Assembly (NCBI RefSeq): GCF_900114215.1
Contig: NZ_FOSG01000006.1
Span: 62,001 to 126,000, forward strand
Direction of reading: 5' to 3'
DNA length: 64,000 nucleotides
Source: Streptomyces mangrovi
Lineage (GTDB): Bacteria > Actinomycetota > Actinomycetes > Streptomycetales > Streptomycetaceae
A program made the position numbers and the translations under genes. A model generated the notes under the pieces. The model ran no database searches. It had not been told where the DNA came from and worked only from the letters and a program-made list of their open reading frames with translations. Positions 25,644 to 34,262 of the stretch are shown here, one piece after another (positions within the stretch are counted from its first letter, which is position 1; every line of letters begins with the position of its first letter).

Positions 25644-26135
25644 TCATGCGGCGACCGGGCCCAGCCCGGAACCGCTCAGGTCGATACCGGTGTCCTGCAG
25701 CTCGGTCCGGGGGAACAGCCCGGTCACCGCCCAGGCGACGGTCTCCTTGATGACCCGCTCGGCGATCGGGTCGAGGATCCCCGCCAGGCTGGGGATGCCG
25801 AAGTCGAAGTCGGCCGCGAACAGCACCCGGGTGTCCGGCCCGTCCTGCCGGAGCGTCCAGGTCCCGCCGAAGCTGTCGAAGTCGCCGTCGGTCTGCTCGA
25901 AGCCGATCTCCAGCTCCTCCCGGCGGAAGTCGTCCCGCTCGGTCCAGCGCAGCAGTCCACTGCGGAAGTGCAGCTCCCAGCTGGAGGAGCACTCGGGTGA
26001 GGGGAAGGCGGCGTGCACGGTGGTGGCGTTCACGTGCGGCGCCAGCTTCGGGTACTTCTCCCACCGGCTGACCGCGTCGAAGACGTCCACCGCCCGCTCG
26101 GAGCGCACCACGGCCTTCAGTTCCACGTGTCGCAA
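25644..26135 (-). CDS. SRPBCC (START/polyketide-cyclase-like) protein
   Basis: About 163 residues form a Bet v1-like barrel: RSERAVDVFDAVSRWEKYPK, WELHFRSGLLRWTERDDF, WTLRQDGPDTRVLFAADFDF and the long C-terminal helix ERVIKETVAWAVTGLF. It falls in the cyclase/RatA-like SRPBCC group, whose members bind hydrophobic ligands, cyclise polyketides or catalyse rearrangements. In this operon it may hold the lipid-like hydroxylamine or hydrazine intermediate; its place between aminotransferase and VlmO-like genes makes a role in the N-N forming rearrangement possible. The start codon is TTG 26133-26135 or GTG 26124-26126; neither has a strong ribosome site. Confidence 0.72.
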   Translation of the reverse strand: MRHVELKAVVRSERAVDVFDAVSRWEKYPKLAPHVNATTVHAAFPSPECSSSWELHFRSGLLRWTERDDFRREELEIGFEQTDGDFDSFGGTWTLRQDGPDTRVLFAADFDFGIPSLAGILDPIAERVIKETVAWAVTGLFPRTELQDTGIDLSGSGLGPVAA

Positions 26136-26137
26136 GA

Positions 26138-27421
26138 TCAGTTACCGCCTTCCGGCATTCTGGCCGCTCCCCGGACGAGGTCGCGGGTGGCCTTGTCGAA
26201 GGAGTCGACGAGGTGGTCGACATCGCTGTCGGTGAGGATCGCGGGGGGCGTGAACCGTACGACCGAGCTGCCGTTCATGGAGTGGTTGGCCACCACCCCG
26301 TGGTTGAAGAGCTCGATCAGCAGCTCGCCGGCGATTCCCGCCTCCACCAGCTCCACGCCGATCAGCAGGCCCTGCCCGCGTACGTCGACCACCAGGTCCG
26401 GGATGTTGCGGTGGGCCGTCTCGGCTATCCGCGGCAACAGCCGCGCGCCCAGGTCCATGGCCCGGGAGACCAGCCGCTCCTCCTCGATCGCGCGGATCGC
26501 ACCCTTGACGGCGGCCATGAGAAGCGGCTGCCCGGAGAAGGTGGAGGTGTGGACGTAGGGGTCCTTGTCGAAGGGGCGGAACGCTTCGCGGCCGGCGATG
26601 GCCGCCGACACCGGAAGCACCCCTCCGCCCAGCGCCTTTCCGGCCAGCAGCACGTCGGGCACGATGCCCTCCGTGTCGGCCCCCCACCACTCGCCCAGCC
26701 GTCCGAAGCCGGTCTGGATCTCGTCCAGGATCAGGAAGCCCCCGTAGGAGCGGACGAGTTCCTCGACCTTCTTCAGGTAGCCCTTGGGAGGGATGATGAC
26801 GCCGCCCTCCCCCTGGACGGGTTCGAGGATGACGCAGACCTCGCCGGGGTGGGCGGACAGCTCCGCCTCCAGCGCGTCGGCGTCGCCGAACGGCAGGTGC
26901 AGGAAGTCGGGTACCAGTGGCCGGAACGGCTGCTGGTAGACCTCCTTGGCCGTGGCCGACAGCGCGCCGAGGGTCTTGCCGTGGTAGCCGCCGTGCATCG
27001 ACACGGTGCGCTTGAAGCCGCCCGCACGGGCCAGCTTGAGACCGGTCTCCACCGCCTCGGCGCCGGAGAGGGCGAAGTGCACCCGGTCCAGCCCCCGCGG
27101 CACCACCGACACCAGCGCCTCGGCGGCCCGTGCCACGGTCGGTTCCAGCAGGATGCGGGTCGCGGTGGGATGCCGGTGCAGCTGGCGTTCCACTTCCTCC
27201 ATCACCACGGGGTGGCGGGAGCCCATGATGAACACGCCGTAGCCGCCCGCGTTGAGGAACCGTTCCCCGTCGCTCGTGGTCAGCCACGCTCCGGACGACT
27301 CGACTTCCATGTGGCTGCCGAACAGCTCGGCGAGCGTGGCCCTTCCTTTGCTGAGATGGGCCCGGTACAAGCCGAGGATCTGCTCCTCGGTGTCGACCGG
27401 GGCCTCCTGGATCACGGTCAC
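26138..27421 (-). CDS. Class III PLP aminotransferase (fatty aldehyde to amine)
   Basis: The 427-residue enzyme starts with GTG 27419-27421 preceded by a near-perfect GGAGGTGAT. Class III features are visible: LSGAEAVETGLKLAR, the phosphate region MHGGYHGKTLGALSAT, D233-E234 in LILDEIQTGFGR and the PLP lysine K262 in LLAGKALGGG. It resembles omega/diamine and lysine-epsilon aminotransferases, which aminate terminal aldehydes. Placed directly after the acyl reductase and N-hydroxylase genes, it probably turns a long-chain aldehyde into a primary amine. Confidence 0.9.
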   Translation of the reverse strand: MTVIQEAPVDTEEQILGLYRAHLSKGRATLAELFGSHMEVESSGAWLTTSDGERFLNAGGYGVFIMGSRHPVVMEEVERQLHRHPTATRILLEPTVARAAEALVSVVPRGLDRVHFALSGAEAVETGLKLARAGGFKRTVSMHGGYHGKTLGALSATAKEVYQQPFRPLVPDFLHLPFGDADALEAELSAHPGEVCVILEPVQGEGGVIIPPKGYLKKVEELVRSYGGFLILDEIQTGFGRLGEWWGADTEGIVPDVLLAGKALGGGVLPVSAAIAGREAFRPFDKDPYVHTSTFSGQPLLMAAVKGAIRAIEEERLVSRAMDLGARLLPRIAETAHRNIPDLVVDVRGQGLLIGVELVEAGIAGELLIELFNHGVVANHSMNGSSVVRFTPPAILTDSDVDHLVDSFDKATRDLVRGAARMPEGGN

Positions 27422-27454
27422 GGATCATCACCTCCGATGGCGTACGGTGGGACG

Positions 27455-28594
27455 TCAGGCAAGTTCGAGGGGCGCGCCGTCGAACCAGCGCAGCAGGGGC
27501 TCCGCGGTGGCGCCCCAGGACGGCGGGTGGAAGGCCAGCGGACGCGTGGACGCGGCCAACTGCGCGAAGTGGGAACCGCGGATGAAGTCCAGCCCGCCCA
27601 GCAGTTCCAGGGCCCGGTTGGCGATCGACGGCAGTGTCTGCTGCAGTCGGTAGCGGACGACCAGCACTCCGGCGACCGCCGCCTCCCCGCGCAGCCCGTC
27701 CCGCACGGCCCGGGCGGCCCCTTCCAGAAGACCGAACGACGACTCGCTCTCCACGGCCAGGGCGGCGCGGTCGGCGCCGCTGCCGCGCCCGCGGCGCAGC
27801 ACCTCCTCGACCAGAGCGGCGGCGGCCCCCGCGTAACCGGCGCAGATCAGCATCTCGAACCAGACGAAGCCGGCGGTCTGCAGGTCGTCCAGAAGGCGGG
27901 GGTCGTCCGCCGACGTCCGCACCACCAGCTCGGACGGCACGAAGACGTCGTCCAGACGCACCTCGTCGCTCTCCGCGGCGGCCAGCAGCGTGTTGCCCCA
28001 GAAGGGGCGCACGGTCAGGCCGGGGGAGGAGGCAGGGATCAGCGCCAGTGCCAGCTCCGGCCCGCCGTCCGGGCCCGGCACGGCGATGGACGCGGTGAGC
28101 AGGTCCATCGAGCGCGACAGGCTGCACGGCTTCTTCGAGCCCGACAGAAGGTAACCGCCGTCGGCCGGCCGGGCCGTCACCGTCGGGGCGAGGATGTTCT
28201 GCCGGGTGCGCCCCTCGGCCCACCCGGAGGCCATCAGACCGCGTCCGGGGACGATGCCGTGCAACAGCTCCGTCTGGGCCGCGGTCAGCCTCCCGTTCCG
28301 CTCCGCCAGCGAGTACAGCATGGCGACCGTGAAGTGGTGCATCGTCACGGCGGCCGCGAGGGATGGTGAAAGCGCCCCCAGGGCCCGCTGGACATGGACG
28401 GCTTCCAGGGGGTCGGCGCCCTGCCCCCCGTACTCGGGGGGAACGAGCAGGCCGGTCCCCCCGTGGTCGCGGAAGAGGCCGATCACCGGGCTGCCGGTCC
28501 TCTCCCGTTCGGCGGGGGGGACCTCCTCCAGGGCCTTCACCAGCCCCGGGTGGTGTCGCTCGCACGCGGCGCGGGCGTGATCGAGGGAGCGCAC
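27455..28594 (-). CDS. Acyl-CoA-dehydrogenase-fold flavin N-hydroxylase (VlmH-type)
   Basis: The 379-residue protein starts with GTG 28592-28594 behind GGAGG. It has the acyl-CoA dehydrogenase fold (GLLVPPEYGGQGADPLEAVH, LMASGWAEGRTRQNILAPTV, LSGSKKPCSLSRSMDLLTAS, AGYAGAAAALVEEVL) but lacks the catalytic-base region of true dehydrogenases in the usual form. Group D flavin monooxygenases share this fold, among them isobutylamine N-hydroxylase of valanimycin biosynthesis, which works with a separate flavin reductase like the one at 24497. I therefore call it the amine N-hydroxylase; a desaturase acting on acyl-CoA remains the alternative. Confidence 0.75.
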   Translation of the reverse strand: MRSLDHARAACERHHPGLVKALEEVPPAERERTGSPVIGLFRDHGGTGLLVPPEYGGQGADPLEAVHVQRALGALSPSLAAAVTMHHFTVAMLYSLAERNGRLTAAQTELLHGIVPGRGLMASGWAEGRTRQNILAPTVTARPADGGYLLSGSKKPCSLSRSMDLLTASIAVPGPDGGPELALALIPASSPGLTVRPFWGNTLLAAAESDEVRLDDVFVPSELVVRTSADDPRLLDDLQTAGFVWFEMLICAGYAGAAAALVEEVLRRGRGSGADRAALAVESESSFGLLEGAARAVRDGLRGEAAVAGVLVVRYRLQQTLPSIANRALELLGGLDFIRGSHFAQLAASTRPLAFHPPSWGATAEPLLRWFDGAPLELA

Positions 28595-28653
28595 GGAAAA
28601 CCTCCGGTGTCGAAGGGGAAGAGGAGGGGGAAGGCGAGGGAAGGCCGGTCGGG

Positions 28654-30321
28654 TCAGACGCCGAAGACGGCCTCGTGCGGGCTGATGCCGCGGGCGATGC
28701 TCACGCCCTGGACGTGCGAGGTCTTGAGCATCGGGTAGTTGGCCTCACCGAAGGCGCCGCCGGTCAGCCCGGTTCCGCCGTGGCTGGGCAGGTAGGGCAG
28801 GAACCCGATGTGGGAGTCGTTGACCTTCAGCAGGCCGCCGTTGCCCACGCGCCGCACGAAGTGGTCGATCACGGTCCCGGAGCGTGCCCACAGGGAGTTG
28901 CGCAGCCCGTACTCGTTGGTGTTGACGAAGTCGATGAACCGGTCGAGGAGTTCGCCGTCGGGAGCTTCCTCGGGGACGATCACCGGAATGAGCGGGAAGA
29001 AGGTCTCCTCGCGCACCAGGTCGTATTCGCGTGCCCGGGCCAGGCCCGTGACCTTCACCACGGTGGGCTGGAGGAAGACACCCGTCTCCGACGGGGTGCC
29101 GTCCACCTCGGTGCGCCGGCCTCCGGTGATCACCTCGCCACCGTTCTCCTCGGCCTGGCGCAGCAGACGGAAGAACCTTTCGCTGCGGCGTACGGGGGAG
29201 AGCAGGACGTCGTCGTCCTCCGGGAAGCCGGGGCGGATCCGTTCGGCCCGCCTTTCGAGTTCGGCGATGAGCGCGTCGGCGACCGCCGGGTGCGCGAGCA
29301 CGTAGTTGGGCACCATGCAGATCTGGCCGGAGCCGTAGAAGGCCTCGGTGACGGCCTCGGCCGCATGCCCGACGTCGGCGTCGGCCCACACCACGATGCC
29401 GTCGTTGCCGGCCAACTCGAGGATGGGCTTCTTGCCGTGGGCGACGCAGCGTCGCTCGAACTCCATCCCCTCCTTGCTGCCGCCGATGTAGAAGATGTCG
29501 TGGATCAGCGGGCTGGCCACCCAGCGGTCCAGCATCTGCTTGGGATTGCCGCACACGGCGTTGAGCACACCGGGCGGGGCTCCGATCTCGTCGAGCAGAG
29601 GGGCCACGACGTCCCGCAGCAGCCACATGGTGCTCAGCGCGATGCTGCGCGGAGCCCGTACGACGACCGCGTTCCCGGCCATCAGGCACAGGACGGCCAG
29701 GGCCGCACTGGGCAGGGGCGCGTTCTGCGGTGGATTGAGGGCGACGACGCCGTCCGGCTGTCTGCGCACGATCAGCCGCCGCCCGCTGTGTTCGAACTCG
29801 GTGTGCATCTGCTGCCGGTACCAGCCGAGGCTCTCCTCGCTGTAGATCTGCAGCAGACAGCTGAGCTCCCAGCGGGCGAGTTTGGCGGGGTGCGCCTCGG
29901 CGACCAGCATGTCGATGAACTCGTCCTGCCGGCGCACGAGTTCATCGCGGAAGAGGGTTCCCAGCCGCATCCGGCGGTCCAGCGGTACGGCCGCCCAGCC
30001 GGGCGCGGCCGCGGCGGCCGCCTCGGAGGCCAGGTCGATGGCGGACTCGCCGGCGACCGCGCAGCGGCCCACCACGTAAGGGTGCGAGGCGGCGTCGGAG
30101 TCCGGGTCCTGCTCCAGCGACCTCTTCAGGCTGACGCTGGTGAAGACGTCTTCGAGCAGGGACCGGCCGCTGACCGTGTAAACCCAGCCGTCGCCCTCGA
30201 TGTCCTTTCCGGCGATGTAGAGCTTGTAGCTGCGAAATGGTGTGTCGCTTCTTCCTCCGGCGACGGCCTCGGACGGGGAACCCCCGGAGGCTGTTTCCTC
30301 TGCTGGTCCGTCGAGGATCAT
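28654..30321 (-). CDS. ALDH-fold acyl-ACP/acyl-CoA reductase (LuxC-like)
   Basis: The 555-residue enzyme has the aldehyde dehydrogenase fold: QPDGVVALNPPQNAPLPSAA, LMAGNAVVVRAPRSIALS, E302 in ILELAGNDGIVVWADADVG, and the catalytic C335 in FYGSGQICMVPNYV. An N-terminal extension of about 100 residues (FRSYKLYIAGKDIEGDGWVY) is like bacterial acyl reductases. It would reduce the finished acyl thioester to an aldehyde for the aminotransferase next in the operon. The start is ATG 30319-30321 (GGAAAGG upstream); it is the first gene of a ten-gene leftward operon ending at 20975 and transcribed from the heptamer-array promoter at 30449. Confidence 0.82.
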   Translation of the reverse strand: MILDGPAEETASGGSPSEAVAGGRSDTPFRSYKLYIAGKDIEGDGWVYTVSGRSLLEDVFTSVSLKRSLEQDPDSDAASHPYVVGRCAVAGESAIDLASEAAAAAAPGWAAVPLDRRMRLGTLFRDELVRRQDEFIDMLVAEAHPAKLARWELSCLLQIYSEESLGWYRQQMHTEFEHSGRRLIVRRQPDGVVALNPPQNAPLPSAALAVLCLMAGNAVVVRAPRSIALSTMWLLRDVVAPLLDEIGAPPGVLNAVCGNPKQMLDRWVASPLIHDIFYIGGSKEGMEFERRCVAHGKKPILELAGNDGIVVWADADVGHAAEAVTEAFYGSGQICMVPNYVLAHPAVADALIAELERRAERIRPGFPEDDDVLLSPVRRSERFFRLLRQAEENGGEVITGGRRTEVDGTPSETGVFLQPTVVKVTGLARAREYDLVREETFFPLIPVIVPEEAPDGELLDRFIDFVNTNEYGLRNSLWARSGTVIDHFVRRVGNGGLLKVNDSHIGFLPYLPSHGGTGLTGGAFGEANYPMLKTSHVQGVSIARGISPHEAVFGV

Positions 30322-30448
30322 TGTCAGGCCTTTCCGATCGCTCGCTTTTCCATCCGGAACGGCAAGTACGACACCGGTTGTCCATGAATTCGGGAACCGT
30401 GACGTCGCGCTTTCGGCTCGTCCGGCTGTCTGCGTTCGAAGCACGTCG

Positions 30449-30491
30449 ATCCTGTCAGCGCCGTCTGACTCGCAACTGACGCCTGACTGAC
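30449..30491 (-). promoter_or_regulatory. SARP-type heptamer array and -10 for the main biosynthetic operon
   Basis: On the minus strand, GTCAGTC (30491-30485), GTCAGTT (30480-30474) and GTCAGAC (30469-30463) are spaced exactly 11 bp, then 8 bp on comes CAGGAT (30454-30449) as -10. This is textbook SARP geometry and gives the consensus heptamer most cleanly (GTCAGTy). Transcription leftward from about 30442 would give a leader of some 120 nt before the reductase gene. Confidence 0.8.
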
Positions 30492-30596
30492 CCTGCGAGG
30501 TGGGAGTCACCGGTTCCCCGGGACCGACGGTGCGGGCGCAGGGCGAAGGAAGCGCAGGACAAGAGCGGGGAAGCGACCCTCCGGGCTTCCGGCCGG

Positions 30597-30625
30597 TTGA
30601 CTGACCGACGGTCGGTCTCTTACGG
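30597..30625 (+). promoter_or_regulatory. TetR-type operator within the kinase-operon promoter
   Basis: TTGACT (30597-30602), a 17-bp spacer holding the palindrome half-sites GACCG/CGGTC, then TTACGG (30620-30625). Comparing with 17243-17271, 25 of 29 positions agree and all spacings are the same. The TetR encoded at 16549 should bind here too. Start of transcription would be about 70 nt before the kinase ATG. Confidence 0.68.
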
Positions 30626-30701
30626 TCATGCGGCGCCGGAAAATCCCGCGGCGCGACCGGTCAGGTTCCTCTCCTCGCCTCCGCGCCCCCGTGAGGAAAA
30701 C

Positions 30702-31703
30702 ATGACGTATGCCCACCTGGAAGTCAACGACACGACAGCCCAGGACGAACCGCCGAGAAACGCGCTGATAGTCGCCAATCCCGCGGCCGGCACCACGCGC
30801 ACCGAACTGGTGGAAGAAGTGGTCGAAACCTGCCGTGAACGGCTGGGGAGAACCACCGTGCACGTCACCACGTGCCGCGGGGACGCCACCGGTGCCGTAC
30901 GCGAGGCGCTGCGCGGAAAAGGGCGGGAGGAAGCCCCGGATCTGGTCGTGGCGATCGGCGGAGACGGCACCGTCCACGAGGTGGTCGAGGGAATGGTCCC
31001 CGGCAGGCGGCCCGCGACCGCCGCCCTCGCCATCGTCCCCGCCGGCACCGGTAACTCCGGCTACCGCATGCTCTGGGGCGACCGCCCCTGGCGGGAGAGT
31101 CTCGGGGCCGTCCTCGGCGGCCCCGCCGGCGGCGCCCGGAAACGCCGCCTCGACCTGGCCGCGCTCGCCGAGACCGGTGGGCTGGTCTTCCTCGGCGCCT
31201 GCTCCGGCGTCATCGCCCAGGCTCTGGAGACCGCCCGCGGCATACCCCTCACCGGCCGCCCGCGCTACGAACGGGCCTTCGCGCGGACCGCCGCGTCCTT
31301 CATCCCCTACCCGGGCCGCGTCACCGTCGACGGGGCGTTGCTCCACGAAGGCGACACCGTACTCGCCAACATCGGCGGCGGCCGGTTCCGGGGCGGCCAG
31401 TACCTGGTGCTGCCGCACTCCCTGCCCGACGACGGACTGCTCGACATCTGCGTCATCGGCGCAGAGGTCCACCCCCGGGAGGTACCCGGGCTCACCCTCA
31501 CCGGAGGCCATCTGGACCGTCCCGGCGTCGTCTACTCCCGTGGCCGGAGAATCACGGTCGAGCGCCTGGACGGGGCGCCCCTGTGCTTCGAGCACGACGG
31601 CGAACTGCAGCGGGGCGACTGGCGCACCATGACCCTCGACGTCCTGCCCGGCATGATTCCTGCGTGGGGTCCCCGAAGTGAGGAGAGGACGGCCGCCGCA
31701 TGA
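30702..31703 (+). CDS. Diacylglycerol-kinase-like kinase (VlmJ-type)
   Basis: The 333-residue protein starts at ATG 30702 behind GAGGAA. The DAGK catalytic signature VVAIGGDGTVHEVVEG (residues 82-97) and IVPAGTGNSGYRM are clear; the C-terminal half (GRRITVERLDGAPLCFEHDG) is the beta-sandwich of the DgkB/LCB5 fold. In valanimycin biosynthesis VlmJ phosphorylates the serine-derived hydroxyl of the hydrate so that VlmK can eliminate it. The stop overlaps the MmgE/PrpD start by 4 bp, the same pair and order as vlmJ-vlmK, which makes the assignment persuasive. Confidence 0.85.
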   Translation: MTYAHLEVNDTTAQDEPPRNALIVANPAAGTTRTELVEEVVETCRERLGRTTVHVTTCRGDATGAVREALRGKGREEAPDLVVAIGGDGTVHEVVEGMVPGRRPATAALAIVPAGTGNSGYRMLWGDRPWRESLGAVLGGPAGGARKRRLDLAALAETGGLVFLGACSGVIAQALETARGIPLTGRPRYERAFARTAASFIPYPGRVTVDGALLHEGDTVLANIGGGRFRGGQYLVLPHSLPDDGLLDICVIGAEVHPREVPGLTLTGGHLDRPGVVYSRGRRITVERLDGAPLCFEHDGELQRGDWRTMTLDVLPGMIPAWGPRSEERTAAA

Positions 31704-33220
31704 GCACCCCGCCTCCGCCCGCCAGTCCCGCGGCCGGCCGGAACCGCGCCGTTCCCGCCCTCGAGGAGCTGTCCCACTGGGCCGCCGCCCTGCGTCCCGG
31801 GGACATACCCGACCGTGTGCACGCACTCGCCGCCAGCCAGCTCCTGTCCCAGCTCGCCTCCATCCGCGCCGGTGCCGCCCAACCCCAGGGGCGCCGCATG
31901 ATCGGGGGGTTCGGAGCTCCCTTCCGGGGAGACGCGCGTACCTCGGCCTGCGTACTGGCGGGACTGGGGTCCTGGCTCAACCTCGACGACACCGCCTACG
32001 CGGGACATCTGTCCAACTCCACCGTCGCCGTACCGCTCGCGTACGCCCACAGTCTGGGCCTCGACGGGGCCGCTCTGCTCACGGCCGTCGTCACCGCCAA
32101 CGAGTGCGCCGCCCGGATCACCGCGGCCGCCACCCTGGGGCCCCTGCGAGGACACAGCGCCGTCCACACCCACCTCGCCGGGGCCGTCAGCGGCCGGATG
32201 CACTGTGAGGGCGCCGGCCCGGCAGAGCTCACCAGCGCCCTCGGCCTCGCCTTCGCCATGCCCAACTGGCCTCTGCTGCGGGCTTTCCTGGCCGGCGACG
32301 CGCGCCTGTTCAACACCTTCACGCCCGTACGCACCGCCATGGACGCCTGCGACGCCGCACGTGCCGGGCTGCAGGGCCCCTCCGACATACTGGAGCACCC
32401 CGACGGCTTCCTCGGCCGCTTCGCCACCGTTCCGCTCCCGGAGGCCGTCACCGAAGGACTGGGCGAACGCTGGCACACGGAGACCCTCTCGTTCAAGATG
32501 CACCCCGGCGGGCCCGGCATCGACGCGGCCGTGGACTGCGCCGCCGAACTCCACCGCGAACTCGCACCCCTGGACCCGGACGACATCGCCGAGATCGTCG
32601 TGGATGCCTCCTTCTACACCCTTGCCGTCGGACGCAAGGCGGAGCCCTACGTCGACGGTCCCGGTGCCCCGCTGGGTGCGCTGGTGCTCCACGTCCCCTA
32701 CACGGTCGCCACCACTTTGCTGACCGGACGCCTCACCGTCGAGGACTTCACGACATCCCGGCGTGACGAGCCCCTGCGCTGGCGGACCGCCCGGCGCGTA
32801 CGCCTGGTGCACGAGGCCGGGATGACCCGGGCCCTGCTCACCTCCGAAGCACCCTTCGGGGAGGCCCTCCGGCAGGCCGGCGCGGCCGCGAAGCAGTGGC
32901 TCCGCGACTTCGGCGGGCCCGAGCTCGCCGAACTGGCCGACGAGGTCCTGCGGCAGAGCCCCCGCCGTGACTTCACGGAGGCGTGCAAGGCCACCGGCGC
33001 ACGTGTCACCGTCCGCCTCGCCGACGGCCGGACCGCCTCCCGCAGCCGTATGACCCCGGTGGCCGCCGCCGGACCGGACACCAGGGCCCACCATGCCGAA
33101 CTGGTCCGGGAGAAGTTCATCGGGCTCGGCGGTGACGAGCGCGTGGCCGCGGACGCCGAGCGGGTCCGCGACATGTCCGCGGACGAACTCCGCGCCTGGG
33201 TCGAGGCGGCCCTGCGCTGA
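31700..33220 (+). CDS. MmgE/PrpD-family dehydratase (VlmK-type)
   Basis: The 506-residue protein belongs to the MmgE/PrpD family (2-methylcitrate dehydratase fold): RMIGGFGAPFRGDARTSACV, the LNLDDTAYAGHLSNSTVAVP region with conserved Asp and His, RMHCEGAGPAELTSALGLAF, and a C-terminal lid with SRSRMTPVAA. In valanimycin assembly VlmK removes the activated hydroxyl to give the enamide-like double bond. Start ATG 31700 lies within the kinase stop (ATGA). The expected product step is formation of a vinyl or dehydroalanine-like azoxy end group. Confidence 0.86.
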   Translation: MSTPPPPASPAAGRNRAVPALEELSHWAAALRPGDIPDRVHALAASQLLSQLASIRAGAAQPQGRRMIGGFGAPFRGDARTSACVLAGLGSWLNLDDTAYAGHLSNSTVAVPLAYAHSLGLDGAALLTAVVTANECAARITAAATLGPLRGHSAVHTHLAGAVSGRMHCEGAGPAELTSALGLAFAMPNWPLLRAFLAGDARLFNTFTPVRTAMDACDAARAGLQGPSDILEHPDGFLGRFATVPLPEAVTEGLGERWHTETLSFKMHPGGPGIDAAVDCAAELHRELAPLDPDDIAEIVVDASFYTLAVGRKAEPYVDGPGAPLGALVLHVPYTVATTLLTGRLTVEDFTTSRRDEPLRWRTARRVRLVHEAGMTRALLTSEAPFGEALRQAGAAAKQWLRDFGGPELAELADEVLRQSPRRDFTEACKATGARVTVRLADGRTASRSRMTPVAAAGPDTRAHHAELVREKFIGLGGDERVAADAERVRDMSADELRAWVEAALR

Positions 33221-33290
33221 CCTCCGTCCGGGCCGGCTCTCCGGACCGGATCACCGAACGACAGCTCACCGTCCACCGAAAGGCAGTCAC

Positions 33291-34145
33291 GTGTCCGCCA
33301 CCGGCCTGTCCCACGTCGACCTCAGCGTCACCGACCTCGACCGCTCCGAACGCTGGTACCTCGATCTGCTCGGCGGCGACCGCATCCTGGAAGGCGCCGA
33401 CGACGGCCAGGACTTCGACTTCCGCTACCTGCGCACCGGGGCCGGGGTGCTTCTGGGACTGATCCGCCACCGCCGCACCGAGGACCCCCGGTTCAGCCCC
33501 CGCCGTGTCGGACTCGACCACCTGTCCTTCGCCGTGGCCGACGAGGGGGAACTACGGCGGCGGGTCCGGCTGCTCGACACTCTGGGCGTGCCCCACGGCG
33601 GAATCGTCCACCAACCCACCGGCGCGGCCGTCGCCTTCCGGGACCCCGACGGCATCCAGCTGGAGTTCTACCACCTCACGCTCGCCCTCGGCCCCGCTCC
33701 CACTCCGCGGGAGGCGCCCGCGGACGCCTGCTCCCCGCACACCCCCGCCGGGCTTCTGGACACCATGCCCTACGCGCGTGCCATCGGTGTCGGCATCGAC
33801 GAGGCCACCCCCGAGGTCGTCCGCGGCCACCTGCGCTGGGCCCCCGAACGCACCACGCTCGGCGGCGCGCTCCACGGCGGCGCCCTGATGTCCCTCGCCG
33901 ACACCACCGGCGCCGTCTGCGCCTTCCTCAACCTCCCGCCCGGAGCCGCCACCAGCACGGTGGAGTCCAAGACGAACTTCTTCCGCGGTGTCCGCCAGGA
34001 CCTCGTCAGGGCCGTCTCCCGTCCGGTGCACACCGGCCGGTCGTTCGTAGTGGTCCAGACCGACCTGTACGACGGGCAGGGCCGCCACGCGGGCCGGACC
34101 ACCCAGACCCAGGCGGTCCTCGCACCGCGGTCGCGGAAGGAGTGA
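33291..34145 (+). CDS. VOC (glyoxalase-fold) and hot-dog thioesterase fusion
   Basis: The 284-residue protein starts with GTG 33291. Residues 1-135 form a vicinal-oxygen-chelate domain (LSHVDLSVTDLDRSERWYLD, GLDHLSFAVADE, VAFRDPDGIQLEFYHL). Residues about 155-280 form a PaaI-type hot-dog thioesterase (TTLGGALHGGALMSLADTTG, STVESKTNFFRGVRQDLVRA, VVVQTDLYDGQGRHAGRTTQ). I do not know this fusion from valanimycin. The thioesterase could release or proofread acyl thioesters; the VOC part could bind metal and the product. It follows the dehydratase by 70 bp and probably ends the kinase operon. Confidence 0.82.
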   Translation: MSATGLSHVDLSVTDLDRSERWYLDLLGGDRILEGADDGQDFDFRYLRTGAGVLLGLIRHRRTEDPRFSPRRVGLDHLSFAVADEGELRRRVRLLDTLGVPHGGIVHQPTGAAVAFRDPDGIQLEFYHLTLALGPAPTPREAPADACSPHTPAGLLDTMPYARAIGVGIDEATPEVVRGHLRWAPERTTLGGALHGGALMSLADTTGAVCAFLNLPPGAATSTVESKTNFFRGVRQDLVRAVSRPVHTGRSFVVVQTDLYDGQGRHAGRTTQTQAVLAPRSRKE

Positions 34146-34262
34146 CACGGACCCGGCCCGGGACCGGCCCGCCGGCCTGCCCGCAGCATCCGCCCGCACC
34201 CCGCAGCGGGCCGCCGGGAGACCTCCTTCCGCCGCCGGCCCCCGGTGGCCCGCCGCCGGCGG

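Noticed and set aside
27455..28594. True acyl-CoA dehydrogenase of beta-oxidation
   Set aside because: Its operon has an aminotransferase, flavin reductase and azoxy-type oxygenases but no ETF or thiolase; the fold is shared with amine N-hydroxylases. Kept as an alternative only.
28654..30507. Longer acyl reductase starting near 30507
   Set aside because: The extension would cover the SARP heptamers and -10, and has no ribosome site; ATG 30321 has GGAAAGG at good spacing.
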